NCBI GenBank assembly: GCA_045594245.1
Contig: JAZNYG010000010.1
Coordinates: forward strand, 1-64,000
DNA: 64,000 bases
Reading direction: 5' to 3'
Source: UBA1189 sp045594245
Lineage (GTDB): Bacteria > Bacteroidota > Bacteroidia > Bacteroidales > Bacteroidaceae
Position numbers and translations under genes: made by a program. A model generated the notes under the pieces. That model saw only the letters and a list, made by a program, of their open reading frames with translations, was not told where the DNA came from and ran no database searches. The number at the start of each line of letters is the position of its first letter. The first letter of the stretch is position 1. Below, piece after piece: positions 10,128-19,122 of this stretch.

Positions 10128-10658
10128 ATGACCCGCATCCTGCTCATCGGATTTATGGCTGCCGGCAAGACGACCTTAGGGAGAGCGCTTGCCAAGGAGC
10201 TCGGCTTACAGTTCATCGACCTCGACCACTACATCGAGTGCCGCTACCGCTGCACCGTATCGCAACTCTTTGCCGAGCGCGGTGAAGAGGCGTTCCGTCA
10301 GATTGAGCGCAACATGCTGCACGAGGTGGCCGAATTCGAGGACGTAGTCATATCCACTGGCGGAGGCACGCCCTGCTTCTTCGACAATATCGAATACATG
10401 AACCGACAAGGCACCACCGTATTTCTTGAAGCCTCAGTTGACGTGCTCCACACACGCCTCACCATAGCCCGCACCCAGCGTCCCCTTGTGGCTGGAAAAA
10501 GCGAGGAGGAACTACGTGCACACATCAATGAAATGCTCTCACGCCGCCTCCCCTATTACAGTCGGGCTACACACACCTTCTGTGCCGACCATCTGGAAGA
10601 CATCCGTCAGGTAGGCGAATCAGTGGAACGATTCAAAAAAGAGATTCTGCTTGCTTGA
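10128..10658 (+). CDS. aroK: Shikimate kinase
   Basis: A 176-aa cytosolic kinase that phosphorylates shikimate to shikimate 3-phosphate in aromatic amino-acid and chorismate synthesis. ATG 10128 was chosen because the upstream in-frame ATG lies inside topA and adds an unrelated 29-residue tail. Motifs are the P-loop GFMAAGKTTLG, the shikimate-binding FIDLDHYIE, the GGGTPC loop, and the lid/adenine segment RTQRPLVAGK. It starts 4 bases after the topA stop, so translation is probably coupled. The gap behind it (10659-10824) is AT-rich and must hold the suf promoter, but no perfect TAnnTTTG is visible. Confidence 0.95.
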   Translation: MTRILLIGFMAAGKTTLGRALAKELGLQFIDLDHYIECRYRCTVSQLFAERGEEAFRQIERNMLHEVAEFEDVVISTGGGTPCFFDNIEYMNRQGTTVFLEASVDVLHTRLTIARTQRPLVAGKSEEELRAHINEMLSRRLPYYSRATHTFCADHLEDIRQVGESVERFKKEILLA

Positions 10659-10824
10659 ATTATATCCTTGCTCACTCCAGTATCTTGCGCAATAAAACTG
10701 AATTACGCCAGCATAGTTAAATCCTTCCGTAGGGAACAAGTCAAGAGGGGTGCCGCTAAAAACAAATGTTGCGCTTGCACGTTTCGATAAAAAGCTGTAA
10801 TTTCGTGCCTCCTAACAGTACAGT

Positions 10825-12318
10825 ATGGAACAAGCTAAAGACAACAATAAAGAAAAGGACCCGAAGAAGCGGACGGACAATAAGTTTGTGCGTAAGCTTA
10901 CCGAGGAGAAATATAAATACGGTTTCACCACCGATGTGCACACGGAAGTGATTCCTGTGGGCCTGAACGAAGAGGTGGTGCGTCTCATCTCGGCCAAGAA
11001 GGGCGAGCCTGAGTGGCTGCTCGACTTCCGCCTCAAGGCATACAACTATTGGCTGGGACTGGAGATGCCCAATTGGGCGCATCTGCAGATTCCCGAGATC
11101 GACTATCAGGCCATCTCGTACTATGCCGACCCCACCAAGAAGAAGGAGGGGCCGAAGAGCCTCGACGAGATAGACCCCGAGGTGATGAAGACCTTCGACA
11201 AGCTGGGTATACCCCTCGAAGAGCGCTTGGCCCTAAGTGGAGGCATGGCCGTGGATGCTGTGATGGACTCGGTGAGCGTGAAGACCACCTTCAAGGAGAA
11301 GCTGCTCGAGAAGGGCATCATCTTCTGCTCCATCAGCGAGGCCGTGCGCGAATATCCCGACTTGGTGAAGCAGTACCTTGGTTCTGTGGTGAGCTACCGC
11401 GACAACTACTTTGCTGCACTCAACTCGGCCGTGTTCAGTGACGGTTCGTTCGTATATATCCCCAAGGGCGTGCGCTGCCCTATGGAGCTAAGCACCTACT
11501 TCCGCATCAATGCGGCCAATACGGGCCAGTTTGAGCGTACGCTCATCGTGGCCGATGACGACAGCTACGTGTCGTACCTCGAGGGCTGCACAGCTCCGAT
11601 GCGTGATGAGAACCAGCTGCATGCCGCCATCGTGGAGATTGTAGTAATGGAGCGTGCCGAGGTGAAGTACAGCACCGTGCAGAACTGGTACCCAGGCGAT
11701 GCCGAGGGCCGTGGCGGTGTGTACAACTTCGTCACCAAGCGCGGTCACTGCCGTGGCGCCAACAGCAAGCTGTCGTGGACGCAGGTCGAGACCGGTTCGG
11801 CCATCACATGGAAATATCCCTCGTGCATTCTCTCGGGTGACAACTCGCAGGGCGAGTTCTACTCCGTAGCCGTGACCAACAACTACCAGCAAGCCGATAC
11901 GGGCACCAAGATGATACACCTGGGCCGCAACACCAAGAGCACCATCATCAGCAAGGGCATCTCGGCTGGCAAGAGCCAGAACTCATACCGCGGACTCGTG
12001 AAGGTGGGTGAGCGTGCCGATGGTGCACGCAACTATAGCCAGTGCGACTCGCTGCTGCTGGGCAGCCATTGCGGAGCCCATACCTTCCCCTATATGGACA
12101 TCAAGAACGAGACGGCCGTGGTGGAGCACGAGGCTACCACCTCGAAGATCAGCGAGGACCAGCTCTTCTACTGCAACCAGCGCGGCATCAAGACCGAAGA
12201 TGCCATCGGCCTCATCGTCAACGGCTATGCCAAGGAGGTCATCAACAAGCTACCTATGGAGTTTGCCGTGGAGGCACAGAAGCTGCTCTCGGTGTCGCTG
12301 GAGGGAAGCGTGGGATAA
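10825..12318 (+). CDS. sufB: Fe-S cluster assembly protein SufB
   Basis: A 497-aa SufB, the scaffold on which the SufBC2D complex builds [4Fe-4S] clusters. It has the characteristic right-handed beta-helix core with YVSYLEGCTAPMRDE, YSTVQNWYPGD and the Cys-containing QCDSLLLGSHCGAHTFPY near the C-terminus (a likely functional Cys with the following His). It is the first gene of a four-gene suf operon in the order B-C-D-S, with no SufE/SufU in the window. The N-terminus is lysine-rich. Length and order match other Bacteroidota suf operons. Confidence 0.97.
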   Translation: MEQAKDNNKEKDPKKRTDNKFVRKLTEEKYKYGFTTDVHTEVIPVGLNEEVVRLISAKKGEPEWLLDFRLKAYNYWLGLEMPNWAHLQIPEIDYQAISYYADPTKKKEGPKSLDEIDPEVMKTFDKLGIPLEERLALSGGMAVDAVMDSVSVKTTFKEKLLEKGIIFCSISEAVREYPDLVKQYLGSVVSYRDNYFAALNSAVFSDGSFVYIPKGVRCPMELSTYFRINAANTGQFERTLIVADDDSYVSYLEGCTAPMRDENQLHAAIVEIVVMERAEVKYSTVQNWYPGDAEGRGGVYNFVTKRGHCRGANSKLSWTQVETGSAITWKYPSCILSGDNSQGEFYSVAVTNNYQQADTGTKMIHLGRNTKSTIISKGISAGKSQNSYRGLVKVGERADGARNYSQCDSLLLGSHCGAHTFPYMDIKNETAVVEHEATTSKISEDQLFYCNQRGIKTEDAIGLIVNGYAKEVINKLPMEFAVEAQKLLSVSLEGSVG

Positions 12319-12411
12319 TGGACAATGGATAATTGATAATGGACAATTGAAAGTCTGAGTTCTCAGAGCACTCCGAGTCCTCCGGGAATTCTGAAAAACA
12401 AATAAAAGACA
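12319..12411 (+). repeat. Short AT-rich repeat tract between sufB and sufC
   Basis: This spacer contains repeated GGATAATTGATAATGGACAATTG-like words (split here as GATAATTGATAATGGAC and ATTGAAAG). It is followed by GAGTTCTCAGAG...TCCGGGAATTC, which resembles, in inverted form, the spacer before ybeY at 48360-48428. Such low-complexity words are probably intergenic repeat debris and not a promoter. Confidence 0.45.
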
Positions 12412-13160
<749 letters not shown>

Positions 13161-13167
<7 letters not shown>

Positions 13168-13192
13168 CAATTCACAATTGACAATTGACAAT
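13161..13192 (+). repeat. Tandem ACAATTG words before sufD
   Basis: The 26-base spacer between sufC and sufD is almost wholly made of direct repeats of TTGACAATTCACAATTGAC-type words. A TTG inside this repeat (13185) can be read as a start, but the ATG at 13194 is better. Confidence 0.5.
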
Positions 13193-13193
13193 C

Positions 13194-14537
13194 ATGCAAA
13201 GTACAGAACAATACCTCAACCTCTACCGTGAGTGCCGCAGTCTAATCGGTCGTCACAGTGCTCCCGTGATGAATGTCTTGCGCGATGAGGCTCACGACGA
13301 GCTGCTCCGTATGGGTTTTCCCACACGGCAGGATGAGGAATACAAGTATACTGATGTGGAGGCGATTTTTGCTCCCGACTATGGAATCAACCTGGGTCGC
13401 CTCGACATCCCCGTGAACCCCTACGATGTGTTCAAGTGCGATGTGCCCAACATGAGCACCTCGCTCTACTTCATCGTCAACGATCGTTTCTATATGAAGG
13501 CTTTGCCTAAGGTCGCTCTCCCCGAGGGCGTGCTCCTCGGTAGTCTCAAGGAGATAGCTGAGCAGTACCCCGACTTTGTGTCCAAATATTATGGCCAGCT
13601 TGCCGATACAAGGTCCGATGCCATCACAGCCCTCAACACGATGTTTGCGCAGGACGGTCTGCTGCTATACGTCCCCAAGGGCGTAGTGGTGGAGAAGCCC
13701 ATCCAGCTCGTGAATATCTTGCGTGCCGATGTCAACTTCATGGTCAACCGCCGCGTGCTCATCATTCTGGAGGATATGGCTCAGGCACGCCTCTTGATGT
13801 GCGACCATGCCATGGACGAGGTCGACTTCCTTGCCAATCAGGTCATCGAGGTCTTCGTGGGTGCCGGCGCATCCTTCGAACTTTACGAACTGGAGGAGAC
13901 CACCCCGCGCACCTGCCGACTGAGCAACCTCTACATACACCAGCAAGCCGATAGCCGCGTGTTGGTCAATGGCGTCACCCTCATGGGCGGCACCACCCGC
14001 AACACCACGCGTGTCACCCTTGCTGGTCGCGGAGCCCATATCAGCCTCTGCGGCATGGCCATTGCCGACAGCCATCAGCATGTCGACAACCACACCTTCA
14101 TCGACCATGCCGTGAGCGACTGCACCAGCCACGAGCTATACAAGTATGTGCTCGACGATGAGGCCACCGGTGCCTTTGCCGGCAAGGTGCTCGTGCGCGA
14201 AGGTGCTCAGCACACCGACTCCCAGCAGACCAACCGCAACCTCTGTCTCACCCGTCAGGCCCGTATGTACACCCAACCGCAGCTCGAGATCTATGCCGAC
14301 GATGTGAAGTGTAGCCACGGAGCCACCGTAGGCCAGCTCAACGAAGATGCCCTCTTCTACATGCAGCAGCGCGGCATCAGCCATGCCGAAGCCCGCCAGC
14401 TCCTCATGCGTGCCTTTGTGGGCGAGGTCATCGATGAGGTGGGCCTCGAGGCCCTGCGCGACCGCCTGCACCATCTGGTGGAGAAACGATTCCGCGGTGA
14501 ACTCGGCCAATGCCGTGAGTGTAATGCCTGTAAGTAA
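13194..14537 (+). CDS. sufD: Fe-S cluster assembly protein SufD
   Basis: A 447-aa SufD, the partner of SufB in the SufBC2D scaffold. ATG 13194 is preferred over the TTG at 13185, which lies in a tandem ACAATTG repeat. The N-terminal RQDEEYKYTDVEAIF is the SufD signature preceding the beta-helix. Later segments ALNTMFAQDGLLLYVPKGV, DCTSHELYKYVLDD and DDVKCSHGATVGQLNEDALF are characteristic, the last containing the conserved C-S-H-G. The C-terminus is cysteine-rich (CRECNACK), which is unusual and could bind metal. It is the third gene of the suf operon. Confidence 0.96.
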   Translation: MQSTEQYLNLYRECRSLIGRHSAPVMNVLRDEAHDELLRMGFPTRQDEEYKYTDVEAIFAPDYGINLGRLDIPVNPYDVFKCDVPNMSTSLYFIVNDRFYMKALPKVALPEGVLLGSLKEIAEQYPDFVSKYYGQLADTRSDAITALNTMFAQDGLLLYVPKGVVVEKPIQLVNILRADVNFMVNRRVLIILEDMAQARLLMCDHAMDEVDFLANQVIEVFVGAGASFELYELEETTPRTCRLSNLYIHQQADSRVLVNGVTLMGGTTRNTTRVTLAGRGAHISLCGMAIADSHQHVDNHTFIDHAVSDCTSHELYKYVLDDEATGAFAGKVLVREGAQHTDSQQTNRNLCLTRQARMYTQPQLEIYADDVKCSHGATVGQLNEDALFYMQQRGISHAEARQLLMRAFVGEVIDEVGLEALRDRLHHLVEKRFRGELGQCRECNACK

Positions 14538-14546
14538 TAATATACT

Positions 14547-15764
14547 ATGACATACGATATCAACGCCATCCGTGCCGACTTCCCCATCCTTGACCGCCAA
14601 GTGTATGGCAAGCCTTTGGTGTACCTCGACAATGGTGCCACCACGCAGAAGCCGCGCACGGTGGTCGATGCCATCACCGAGGAGTACTACTCGGTGAATG
14701 CCAATGTGCACCGCGGCGTACACTTCCTCTCGCAGGAGGCCACGCGTCTGCACGAAGCATCGCGCGAGCGCGTGCGTACCTTTATCAATGCCTCCTCCAC
14801 CAATGAGATTATCTTTACCCGCGGCACCACCGAGGCCATCAACCTGCTGGCCTCCTCGTTTGGCGAGGCCTTCCTTCGCGAGGGCGACGAGGTGATAGTC
14901 TCTACGATGGAGCACCACAGCAACATCGTGCCTTGGCAGCTGCTCGAGGCACGCAAGGGCATCCGCCTGCGTGTGATACCCATCACCGACCGCGGCGAAA
15001 TCTGTATGGACGAGTACGTCAAGCTCTTCAACGAGCACACACGCCTCGTCTCTGTGATGCACGTGTCCAACGTCTTGGGCACCGTCAACCCCGTCCGTGA
15101 GATGATACGCATCGCCCACGAGCACGATGTGCCCTTTGCCGTCGATGGTGCACAGAGCATACCGCATATCGCCGTCGATGTGCAGGACCTCGATGCCGAC
15201 TTCTACGCCTTCAGTGCCCACAAGGTATATGGCCCCACGGGTATCGGCGTGCTGTATGGCAAGGAGCATTGGCTCGACCGCATGCCCCCCTATCAGGGCG
15301 GTGGCGAGATGATACAGACCGTATCGTTCGAGCGCACCACCTTCAACGAACTGCCCTACAAGTTTGAGGCCGGCACGCCCGACTATATAGGCACCACCGC
15401 CTTTGCCCGCGCCCTCGACTATGTGTCGGCCCTCGGCATGGAACATATTGCTGCCCACGAGAAGGCACTCACCGACTATGCTCTGCAGCGCCTGCGCGAG
15501 ATACCCGCCATGCGCATCATCTGCGAGGCCGAAGAGCGCGGCGCCGTCATCTCCTTCAACGTAGGCGACATACACCCCTCCGACCTCGGCACCCTGCTCG
15601 ACCGCCTCGGCATTGCCGTACGCACCGGCCACCACTGCGCCCAACCCCTGATGCATCGCATGGGCATCCCCGGCACTGTACGCGCCTCATTTGCCCTATA
15701 CAACACAATGGAGGAGGTCGACGCCCTTGTGGCCGCCGTGGATAGAGTGCGTAAGATGTTCTGA
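14547..15764 (+). CDS. sufS: Cysteine desulfurase SufS (class II)
   Basis: A 405-aa PLP-dependent cysteine desulfurase supplying sulfur to SufBCD. Motifs are VYLDNGATTQKP, NVHRGVHFLSQEAT, the PLP-Lys region FSAHKVYGPTGIGVLYG, and the catalytic Cys loop RTGHHCAQPLM, typical of SufS-type (class II) enzymes. It starts 10 bases after sufD and is the last gene of the operon. A terminator-like hairpin follows at about 15.9 kb. No sufE/sufU sulfur-acceptor gene is visible next to it. Confidence 0.97.
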   Translation: MTYDINAIRADFPILDRQVYGKPLVYLDNGATTQKPRTVVDAITEEYYSVNANVHRGVHFLSQEATRLHEASRERVRTFINASSTNEIIFTRGTTEAINLLASSFGEAFLREGDEVIVSTMEHHSNIVPWQLLEARKGIRLRVIPITDRGEICMDEYVKLFNEHTRLVSVMHVSNVLGTVNPVREMIRIAHEHDVPFAVDGAQSIPHIAVDVQDLDADFYAFSAHKVYGPTGIGVLYGKEHWLDRMPPYQGGGEMIQTVSFERTTFNELPYKFEAGTPDYIGTTAFARALDYVSALGMEHIAAHEKALTDYALQRLREIPAMRIICEAEERGAVISFNVGDIHPSDLGTLLDRLGIAVRTGHHCAQPLMHRMGIPGTVRASFALYNTMEEVDALVAAVDRVRKMF

Positions 15765-15892
15765 TGCAGACCTCTACCCTCAAAGGGTGTTAGCTCCGAT
15801 AATTGAGCGGAGCAGTGCGTTTGGGCCATTCGTACACTTTTTGCGAGAATTTTCATAGGTGTGAAAAAAGTTTTTCACAGTAGTGACAAAAA

Positions 15893-15940
15893 ATTATCAT
15901 AGGTGCGACAAAATTTTGTCAAGCCTGTGATAATTTTTTA
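15893..15940 (+). terminator. Hairpin terminator downstream of the suf operon
   Basis: ATTATCA-x-AGG (15893-) pairs with CCTGTGATAAT (15924-15934) around an inner perfect palindrome GACAAAATTTTGTC (15907-15920), and TTTTTT follows. A second hairpin, GTGAAAAA-AG-TTTTTCAC, sits just upstream at 15861-15878. The same CCTGTGATAATTTTTT arm closes the terminator after nadA (60731-60780). Confidence 0.7.
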
Positions 15941-15952
15941 TCAAAGGTTCCA

Positions 15953-16040
15953 AACGCCAGTTTGTCTATATCCAAACTCCAGTTTTGGCAAAGAAAAACT
16001 GTAGTTTTAACGAAGAAAAACTCCAGTTTGGATAAGCCCA
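15953..16040 (+). repeat. Tandem array, four 22-bp units (AACTCCAGTTT type)
   Basis: Four contiguous units, each exactly 22 bp (15953-15974, 15975-15996, 15997-16018, 16019-16040). They begin AACGCCAGTTT, AACTCCAGTTT, AACTGTAGTTT and AACTCCAGTTT. The first 11 bases are a near-palindrome and the second half varies (two units end CGAAGAAA or CAAAGAAA). There are no spacers, so this is not CRISPR. The 22-bp period is two helical turns, which would place repeated sites on one face of DNA. Confidence 0.75.
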
Positions 16041-16101
16041 AACAGCAGCAAACTGAGTTTCGACGACGTGACAGCGTATTGTCTGGCACAAACAACCTAC
16101 A

Positions 16102-16161
16102 AAGCCTTCAAAGTACGCCTACGCCTATTCTTTTCAGACTTTATAGGTTGTTGCGAGTGGA
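16102..16161 (+). repeat. Direct repeat copy 1 bordering accessory block 1
   Basis: AAGCCTTCAAAGTACG (16102-16117) is followed by a 13-bp insertion (16118-16130). A 31-bp block at 16131-16161 then begins TTTTCAGACTTTAT and ends GTTGTTGCGAGTGGA. The same two blocks, without the insertion, recur at 19123-19169 in the same orientation, with one mismatch per block. Confidence 0.75.
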
Positions 16162-16258
16162 CGCATGGGCTGCTTGATTAAGGGGCTGCTACGGATGAGT
16201 TGTAGGGGGTGTGGAATAATAATTTGGTGTAAGGGCACTGATGTTCCGATAAAAAGTG

Positions 16259-16266
16259 TATCTTTG
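16259..16266 (+). promoter_or_regulatory. Promoter -7 element for the structured RNA
   Basis: TATCTTTG is a perfect TAnnTTTG match, with TTTG/TTGG words about 30 bases upstream (near 16222-16226). It predicts a transcription start near 16272. No convincing coding region follows before the terminator hairpin at 16455-16494. Confidence 0.6.
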
Positions 16267-16271
16267 CGATT

Positions 16272-16494
16272 GAATTGTGCGGATAGGAACTATCGGTGCA
16301 GTTCGAGAGACATATTGGTTAGCGTTTGCTATTTATTCTAAAAATGTTCCGAAACTTGGCCGTAGAAAGAACAGTGACAAGAATAAGTTGGTTAAACGCC
16401 TACGTTATACGTGGGCGCAATTTATCTGTCGCTGTGGGTTTCGGCCAAGTACCCAGGAACGTTTGGATAAGTTGTTGTCCACGTTCCTTTTTTT
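16272..16494 (+). ncRNA. Structured RNA gene of about 220 nt with its own promoter and terminator (6S-like candidate)
   Basis: The segment lies between a TATCTTTG promoter (16259) and an intrinsic terminator, AGGAACGT (16455-16462) pairing with ACGTTCCT (16481-16488) followed by seven T. Inside is a nested long hairpin. ACTTGGCC (16354-16361) pairs with GGCCAAGT (16443-16450), and AGTGACA (16373-16379) with TGTCGCT (16427-16433, one G-U). GA[A]TAAGTTG (16381-16390) pairs with CAATTTATC (16418-16426), and CGCCTACG (16397-16404) with CGTGGGCG (16410-16417) around loop TTATA. A further GATAG-GAA-CTATC hairpin sits near the 5' end. GTTCC (16346-16350) can also pair with GGAAC (16456-16460), competing with the terminator. 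A long bulged hairpin of this size resembles 6S-type RNAs (the Bacteroidales-1 family), but I cannot confirm the family. The two short ORFs that cross it look fortuitous. Confidence 0.6.
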
Positions 16495-16560
16495 ATTGGA
16501 ATAATGTGCAATTTGCTGATTTTTGTATATGAAGTGACAAGTTATGTCGCATGGAGTACA

Positions 16561-16568
16561 TATATTTG
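16561..16568 (+). promoter_or_regulatory. -7 element of the WYL-cassette promoter
   Basis: TATATTTG lies 20 bases before ATG 16588. It lies downstream of the RNA terminator, so the regulator cassette probably has its own start site. This also argues against the in-frame ATG at 16504. Confidence 0.5.
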
Positions 16569-16587
16569 CAGCACAAATGGTAATGCT

Positions 16588-17499
16588 ATGAAGAATGTTG
16601 TATTATTGACAAGGTATCTGCTAATAATTAATAGATTGCAGAGAGAGAAAGGTCGTTACGTAATGGCAGGTGAGTTGCTGCAACACGTAAACAGGGAGCT
16701 GGAGTATCGCGGGCATCCCTCCGATATCAGTCTGAGGACTTTGCAACGGGATATTGCAGATGTCTGTGAGTTGGGATTCCCTATCGAGCACAAACACAAT
16801 TATGGCTACTGCTTGCAGGCCGACCAACCTGTATTCTTTACGAATACGGAAGAGATGTTGCTGAACTTTGACCTACTCAATGCCATAAACAGCGAGAGTG
16901 CGGACAATCGGTATATCTTGGCAGAACATCATCGCCCCGTAGGCAGTGAGCAAATGCCGCTACTCATTGATGCCATACGCAAGCAGCATCCAATAAAGTT
17001 TGACTATACCCTTGTCAGGCACAATGATAATGTAATATGCGTCAATGCACATCCTCATTTCTTGAAAGAATCGAACCAGCGGTGGTACCTTTTGGCAAAG
17101 GTTGGGGATACATTGAAGAGTTACGGAATAGACCGAATAGCTAATATTGAAGTGATGGAGCACGAAAAGTTTAAGCGCGACCAGTCTATAAATGTTGATG
17201 AACTATTCAGAGATTCATACGGTATCTGGCAACAAACGGACATACCGGTTGAGGACATTGAATTGTCTTATGATGCCTTGGATGGCAAGTTCTTGAAGTC
17301 CCTTCCGCTGCATCATTCGCAACGTATCGTTTGTGACACTGATGAGGAGTTCCGAATCACGCTACGCCTACGCATTACGAATGACTTTGTTATGGAACTC
17401 CTTTCGCGGAGTCGCTCACTGACAGTTATTCGTCCACTGCATTTGCGTGAGAGAGTATATAAGGTTTATCAAGAAGCATTAAACAGGAATAGGCTATGA
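16588..17499 (+). CDS. WYL-domain transcriptional regulator
   Basis: A 303-aa protein with an N-terminal DeoR/HTH-11-type winged helix (YVMAGELLQHVNRELEYRG...ISLRTLQRDIADV, then an EHKHNYGYCL wing). It is followed by a WYL ligand-sensing domain whose signature RWYLLAKVGD is at about residues 165-174, and a WCX-like C-terminal part. ATG 16588 follows a TATATTTG promoter; the upstream in-frame start would add 28 unlikely residues. WYL proteins often control phage-defence or DNA-repair genes (BrxR, CapW, PafBC), which is a family-level fact. Here it is the first gene of a tight cassette and overlaps the next gene by four bases (ATGA), so it probably regulates the cassette. Confidence 0.9.
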   Translation: MKNVVLLTRYLLIINRLQREKGRYVMAGELLQHVNRELEYRGHPSDISLRTLQRDIADVCELGFPIEHKHNYGYCLQADQPVFFTNTEEMLLNFDLLNAINSESADNRYILAEHHRPVGSEQMPLLIDAIRKQHPIKFDYTLVRHNDNVICVNAHPHFLKESNQRWYLLAKVGDTLKSYGIDRIANIEVMEHEKFKRDQSINVDELFRDSYGIWQQTDIPVEDIELSYDALDGKFLKSLPLHHSQRIVCDTDEEFRITLRLRITNDFVMELLSRSRSLTVIRPLHLRERVYKVYQEALNRNRL

Positions 17500-17945
17500 T
17501 TAAATTAAAACCATCCCAGATTTGCACCAACTACAAGCAGTCAAACCGCTTAGTGAAGGCTGGTGTATTGCCAGAAACGGCTGACATGTATGTGTATGAG
17601 CGTGAAGGACATGAATATATAGGTTTCGGTAGTCCTGACAGCGAAGCAATCTCGCACAAGGCCTTGCCTGCTTGGTCGTTGGACCGATTGATAGATATGC
17701 TACCCAAGAAATCCATGCAATTTAGTATTGACCTAGGGATTTGTGGTAATGACTCGGAGAGTAACCCTATCTACATATTCGATGGTCACGAATTTGAAGA
17801 GTTCAGTGGGGCAAAGAATATCTATGATGCGACAGTAGAGTTGATAGAAACGCTTATCAAAACACGATTCTTCGAATACGTGGATTGGAGTAAACAGGAT
17901 GGGAATAAAGTGACAAGGTTTATTAATAAAATAATTAAATGTTAG
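17496..17945 (+). CDS. Conserved-looking hypothetical protein of the WYL cassette (149 aa)
   Basis: The start codon overlaps the WYL stop (ATGA), showing translational coupling. The protein is cytosolic and has no signal peptide or membrane helix. Its central motif ALPAWSLDRLIDMLPK resembles a segment common in small accessory-gene proteins of Bacteroides mobile elements (recalled, not checked). The C-terminal half is helical and acidic, then basic. No catalytic signature is recognised. It could be a partner or modulator of the following 203-aa protein, with which it is separated by only 4 bases. Confidence 0.75.
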   Translation: MIKLKPSQICTNYKQSNRLVKAGVLPETADMYVYEREGHEYIGFGSPDSEAISHKALPAWSLDRLIDMLPKKSMQFSIDLGICGNDSESNPIYIFDGHEFEEFSGAKNIYDATVELIETLIKTRFFEYVDWSKQDGNKVTRFINKIIKC

Positions 17946-17949
17946 AAGT

Positions 17950-18561
17950 ATGGCTAAAAGACAAGAGTATCTAAAAAGAATTTGCATTGAGCATTATGGA
18001 GTCGGAATGCATCGAAAAATGCAAAAAGACGAATTATTTGAATCGGAGTATTATGCTGACGCATTGAAAATCTACAAGAAATTGGGAGGCGTTTTGCCCG
18101 AGATTCCAGTAAATGCAGGAGCATACGATATCGACACGAGGGAGTTTATCATAGAACTGGATGAAGAGAATCACTTTAATCGGTATCGTTTAGCTACATT
18201 GGATTCGGTGATATATCAAGAGAACAAGAATTTAGATGTTGCTAAATACAAAACATTTTGTAGGCAATATGAAGCGAATTGTTGTACTCACGGAGGATAT
18301 TGGGAAAATTCTTCAACACAAAAGAAGTTTGGTGTAAGTCCTGTTGATGGTGATTTTGGAGTAAATGCTCCCTCAAGATGGAAGCAGAGAGCATTTTATG
18401 ACTATATCAAAGATGTCACATCAATAGTCCTTGACGTGCCCATTCTTCGAATATCGATTTATGATTTGTACAAGGGATACACCATTGACAGCTTGATTAA
18501 AGGTAGTTATGAAAAGGCACTAATCGGGTATATTAATGAGAGATTAGAGAATTTGAAGTGA
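17950..18561 (+). CDS. Hypothetical 203-aa protein, possible nuclease-like fold (DUF7255-like)
   Basis: The most distinctive segment is GAYDIDTREFIIELDEENHFNRYR (quoted in two parts: GAYDIDTREF, IIELDEENHFNRYR; residues 58-80). A beta-hairpin holds Asp60/Asp62 and Glu69-Leu-Asp71 followed by His75 and two arginines. The D...E-x-D arrangement is reminiscent of PD-(D/E)XK and Vsr-like nuclease cores, and I recall this motif from the uncharacterised DUF7255 group; neither can be verified here. The protein also has CCTHGGYW and is predicted soluble. GC content is clearly lower than in the flanking suf genes. It sits third in the WYL cassette. Nuclease activity is inference only. Confidence 0.7.
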   Translation: MAKRQEYLKRICIEHYGVGMHRKMQKDELFESEYYADALKIYKKLGGVLPEIPVNAGAYDIDTREFIIELDEENHFNRYRLATLDSVIYQENKNLDVAKYKTFCRQYEANCCTHGGYWENSSTQKKFGVSPVDGDFGVNAPSRWKQRAFYDYIKDVTSIVLDVPILRISIYDLYKGYTIDSLIKGSYEKALIGYINERLENLK

Positions 18562-18588
18562 TATGTTGAATGAAAAATGATAAGAATT

Positions 18589-18849
18589 ATGACAATCGAA
18601 CAATTAAAAACATTAGTGGAAGAGGAACTGAATAGTAGAAACCTGAAAAGTAAGGTTCGTTTCTCCGCGTTGAACAAGGTAGTTCCCTTTATCAAGAAAC
18701 AATATGGCGTTGATGCTTCTTCACTTCCTGCATCAAAGGATGAACTTAAAGGCGCCTACGAAGAATATAAGGGAAAGATTTTGAATAGTGCTGAGAGCAG
18801 TGTGATTAATGAGTTATATAATCAACTAGGGTATGTTTGTTCCCATTGA
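18589..18849 (+). CDS. Small hypothetical protein of the WYL cassette (86 aa)
   Basis: A helical, charged protein starting MTIEQLKTLVEEELNSRN. ATG 18589 is preferred over 18577 because the extra MIRI is not needed, but both are possible. KVRFSALNKVVPFIKKQYG is its most conserved-looking segment. It starts 27 bases after the 203-aa gene and its 3' end overlaps the next small ORF by 17 bases in another frame. The function is unknown. Confidence 0.6.
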   Translation: MTIEQLKTLVEEELNSRNLKSKVRFSALNKVVPFIKKQYGVDASSLPASKDELKGAYEEYKGKILNSAESSVINELYNQLGYVCSH

Positions 18850-18997
18850 TCCCGAAGTACTGATAGAAGAGTTGTACGAGACTTATGGTTATTCCGTCTC
18901 GCTTGACTATGCAATAAACTATATTGAAATGAATCCCTACGCCACAGTAGACGATTTTCACGATTGGTATGAACGTATTCAGGGTATGCAACATTAA
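18833..18997 (+). CDS. Very small acidic protein overlapping the previous gene (54 aa)
   Basis: ATG 18833 to TAA 18995-18997 encodes a 54-aa acidic protein (MFVPIDPEVLIEELYETYG at the start, DDFHDWYERIQGMQH at the end). It overlaps the preceding gene by 17 bases in a different frame and is followed by the cassette terminator at 19077, so it is probably translated as the last gene. Its acidic, aromatic composition would suit a small inhibitor or DNA mimic, but that is speculation. Confidence 0.55.
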   Translation: MFVPIDPEVLIEELYETYGYSVSLDYAINYIEMNPYATVDDFHDWYERIQGMQH

Positions 18998-19076
18998 GTC
19001 ATCTGCAATAACAGTTGATAGGATAAAGGAACTATTGGATTAACATACTTGACAACTTGGCCGAAACCGATAGCAT

Positions 19077-19110
19077 GCCCCGCACTCAATGATAGTGCGG
19101 GGCTTTCTTT
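19077..19110 (+). terminator. Strong intrinsic terminator closing the WYL cassette
   Basis: GCCCCGCACT (19077-19086), 7-nt loop CAATGAT, AGTGCGGGGC (19094-19103), then TTTCTTT. The ten-base stem is perfect. Just upstream, ACTTGGCCGAAACC (19055-19068) is the exact reverse complement of 16437-16450 inside the structured RNA. Confidence 0.9.
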
Positions 19111-19122
19111 ATAAACCTGATG

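Noticed and set aside
14136..15656. 506-aa minus-strand ORF over sufD/sufS
   Set aside because: Antisense to two firmly identified genes; composition is an artefact of codon usage.
15962..16177. 71-aa ORF downstream of sufS
   Set aside because: It translates the 22-bp tandem array and the direct repeat.
16277..16532. Two short ORFs (75 and 68 aa) over the structured RNA
   Set aside because: They cross all paired arms and the terminator and have no signature; an RNA gene explains the conserved structure better.
19055..19068. A proven antisense RNA pairing with the RNA gene
   Set aside because: The 14-base complementarity is exact but short and could be chance; kept only as a supporting remark.
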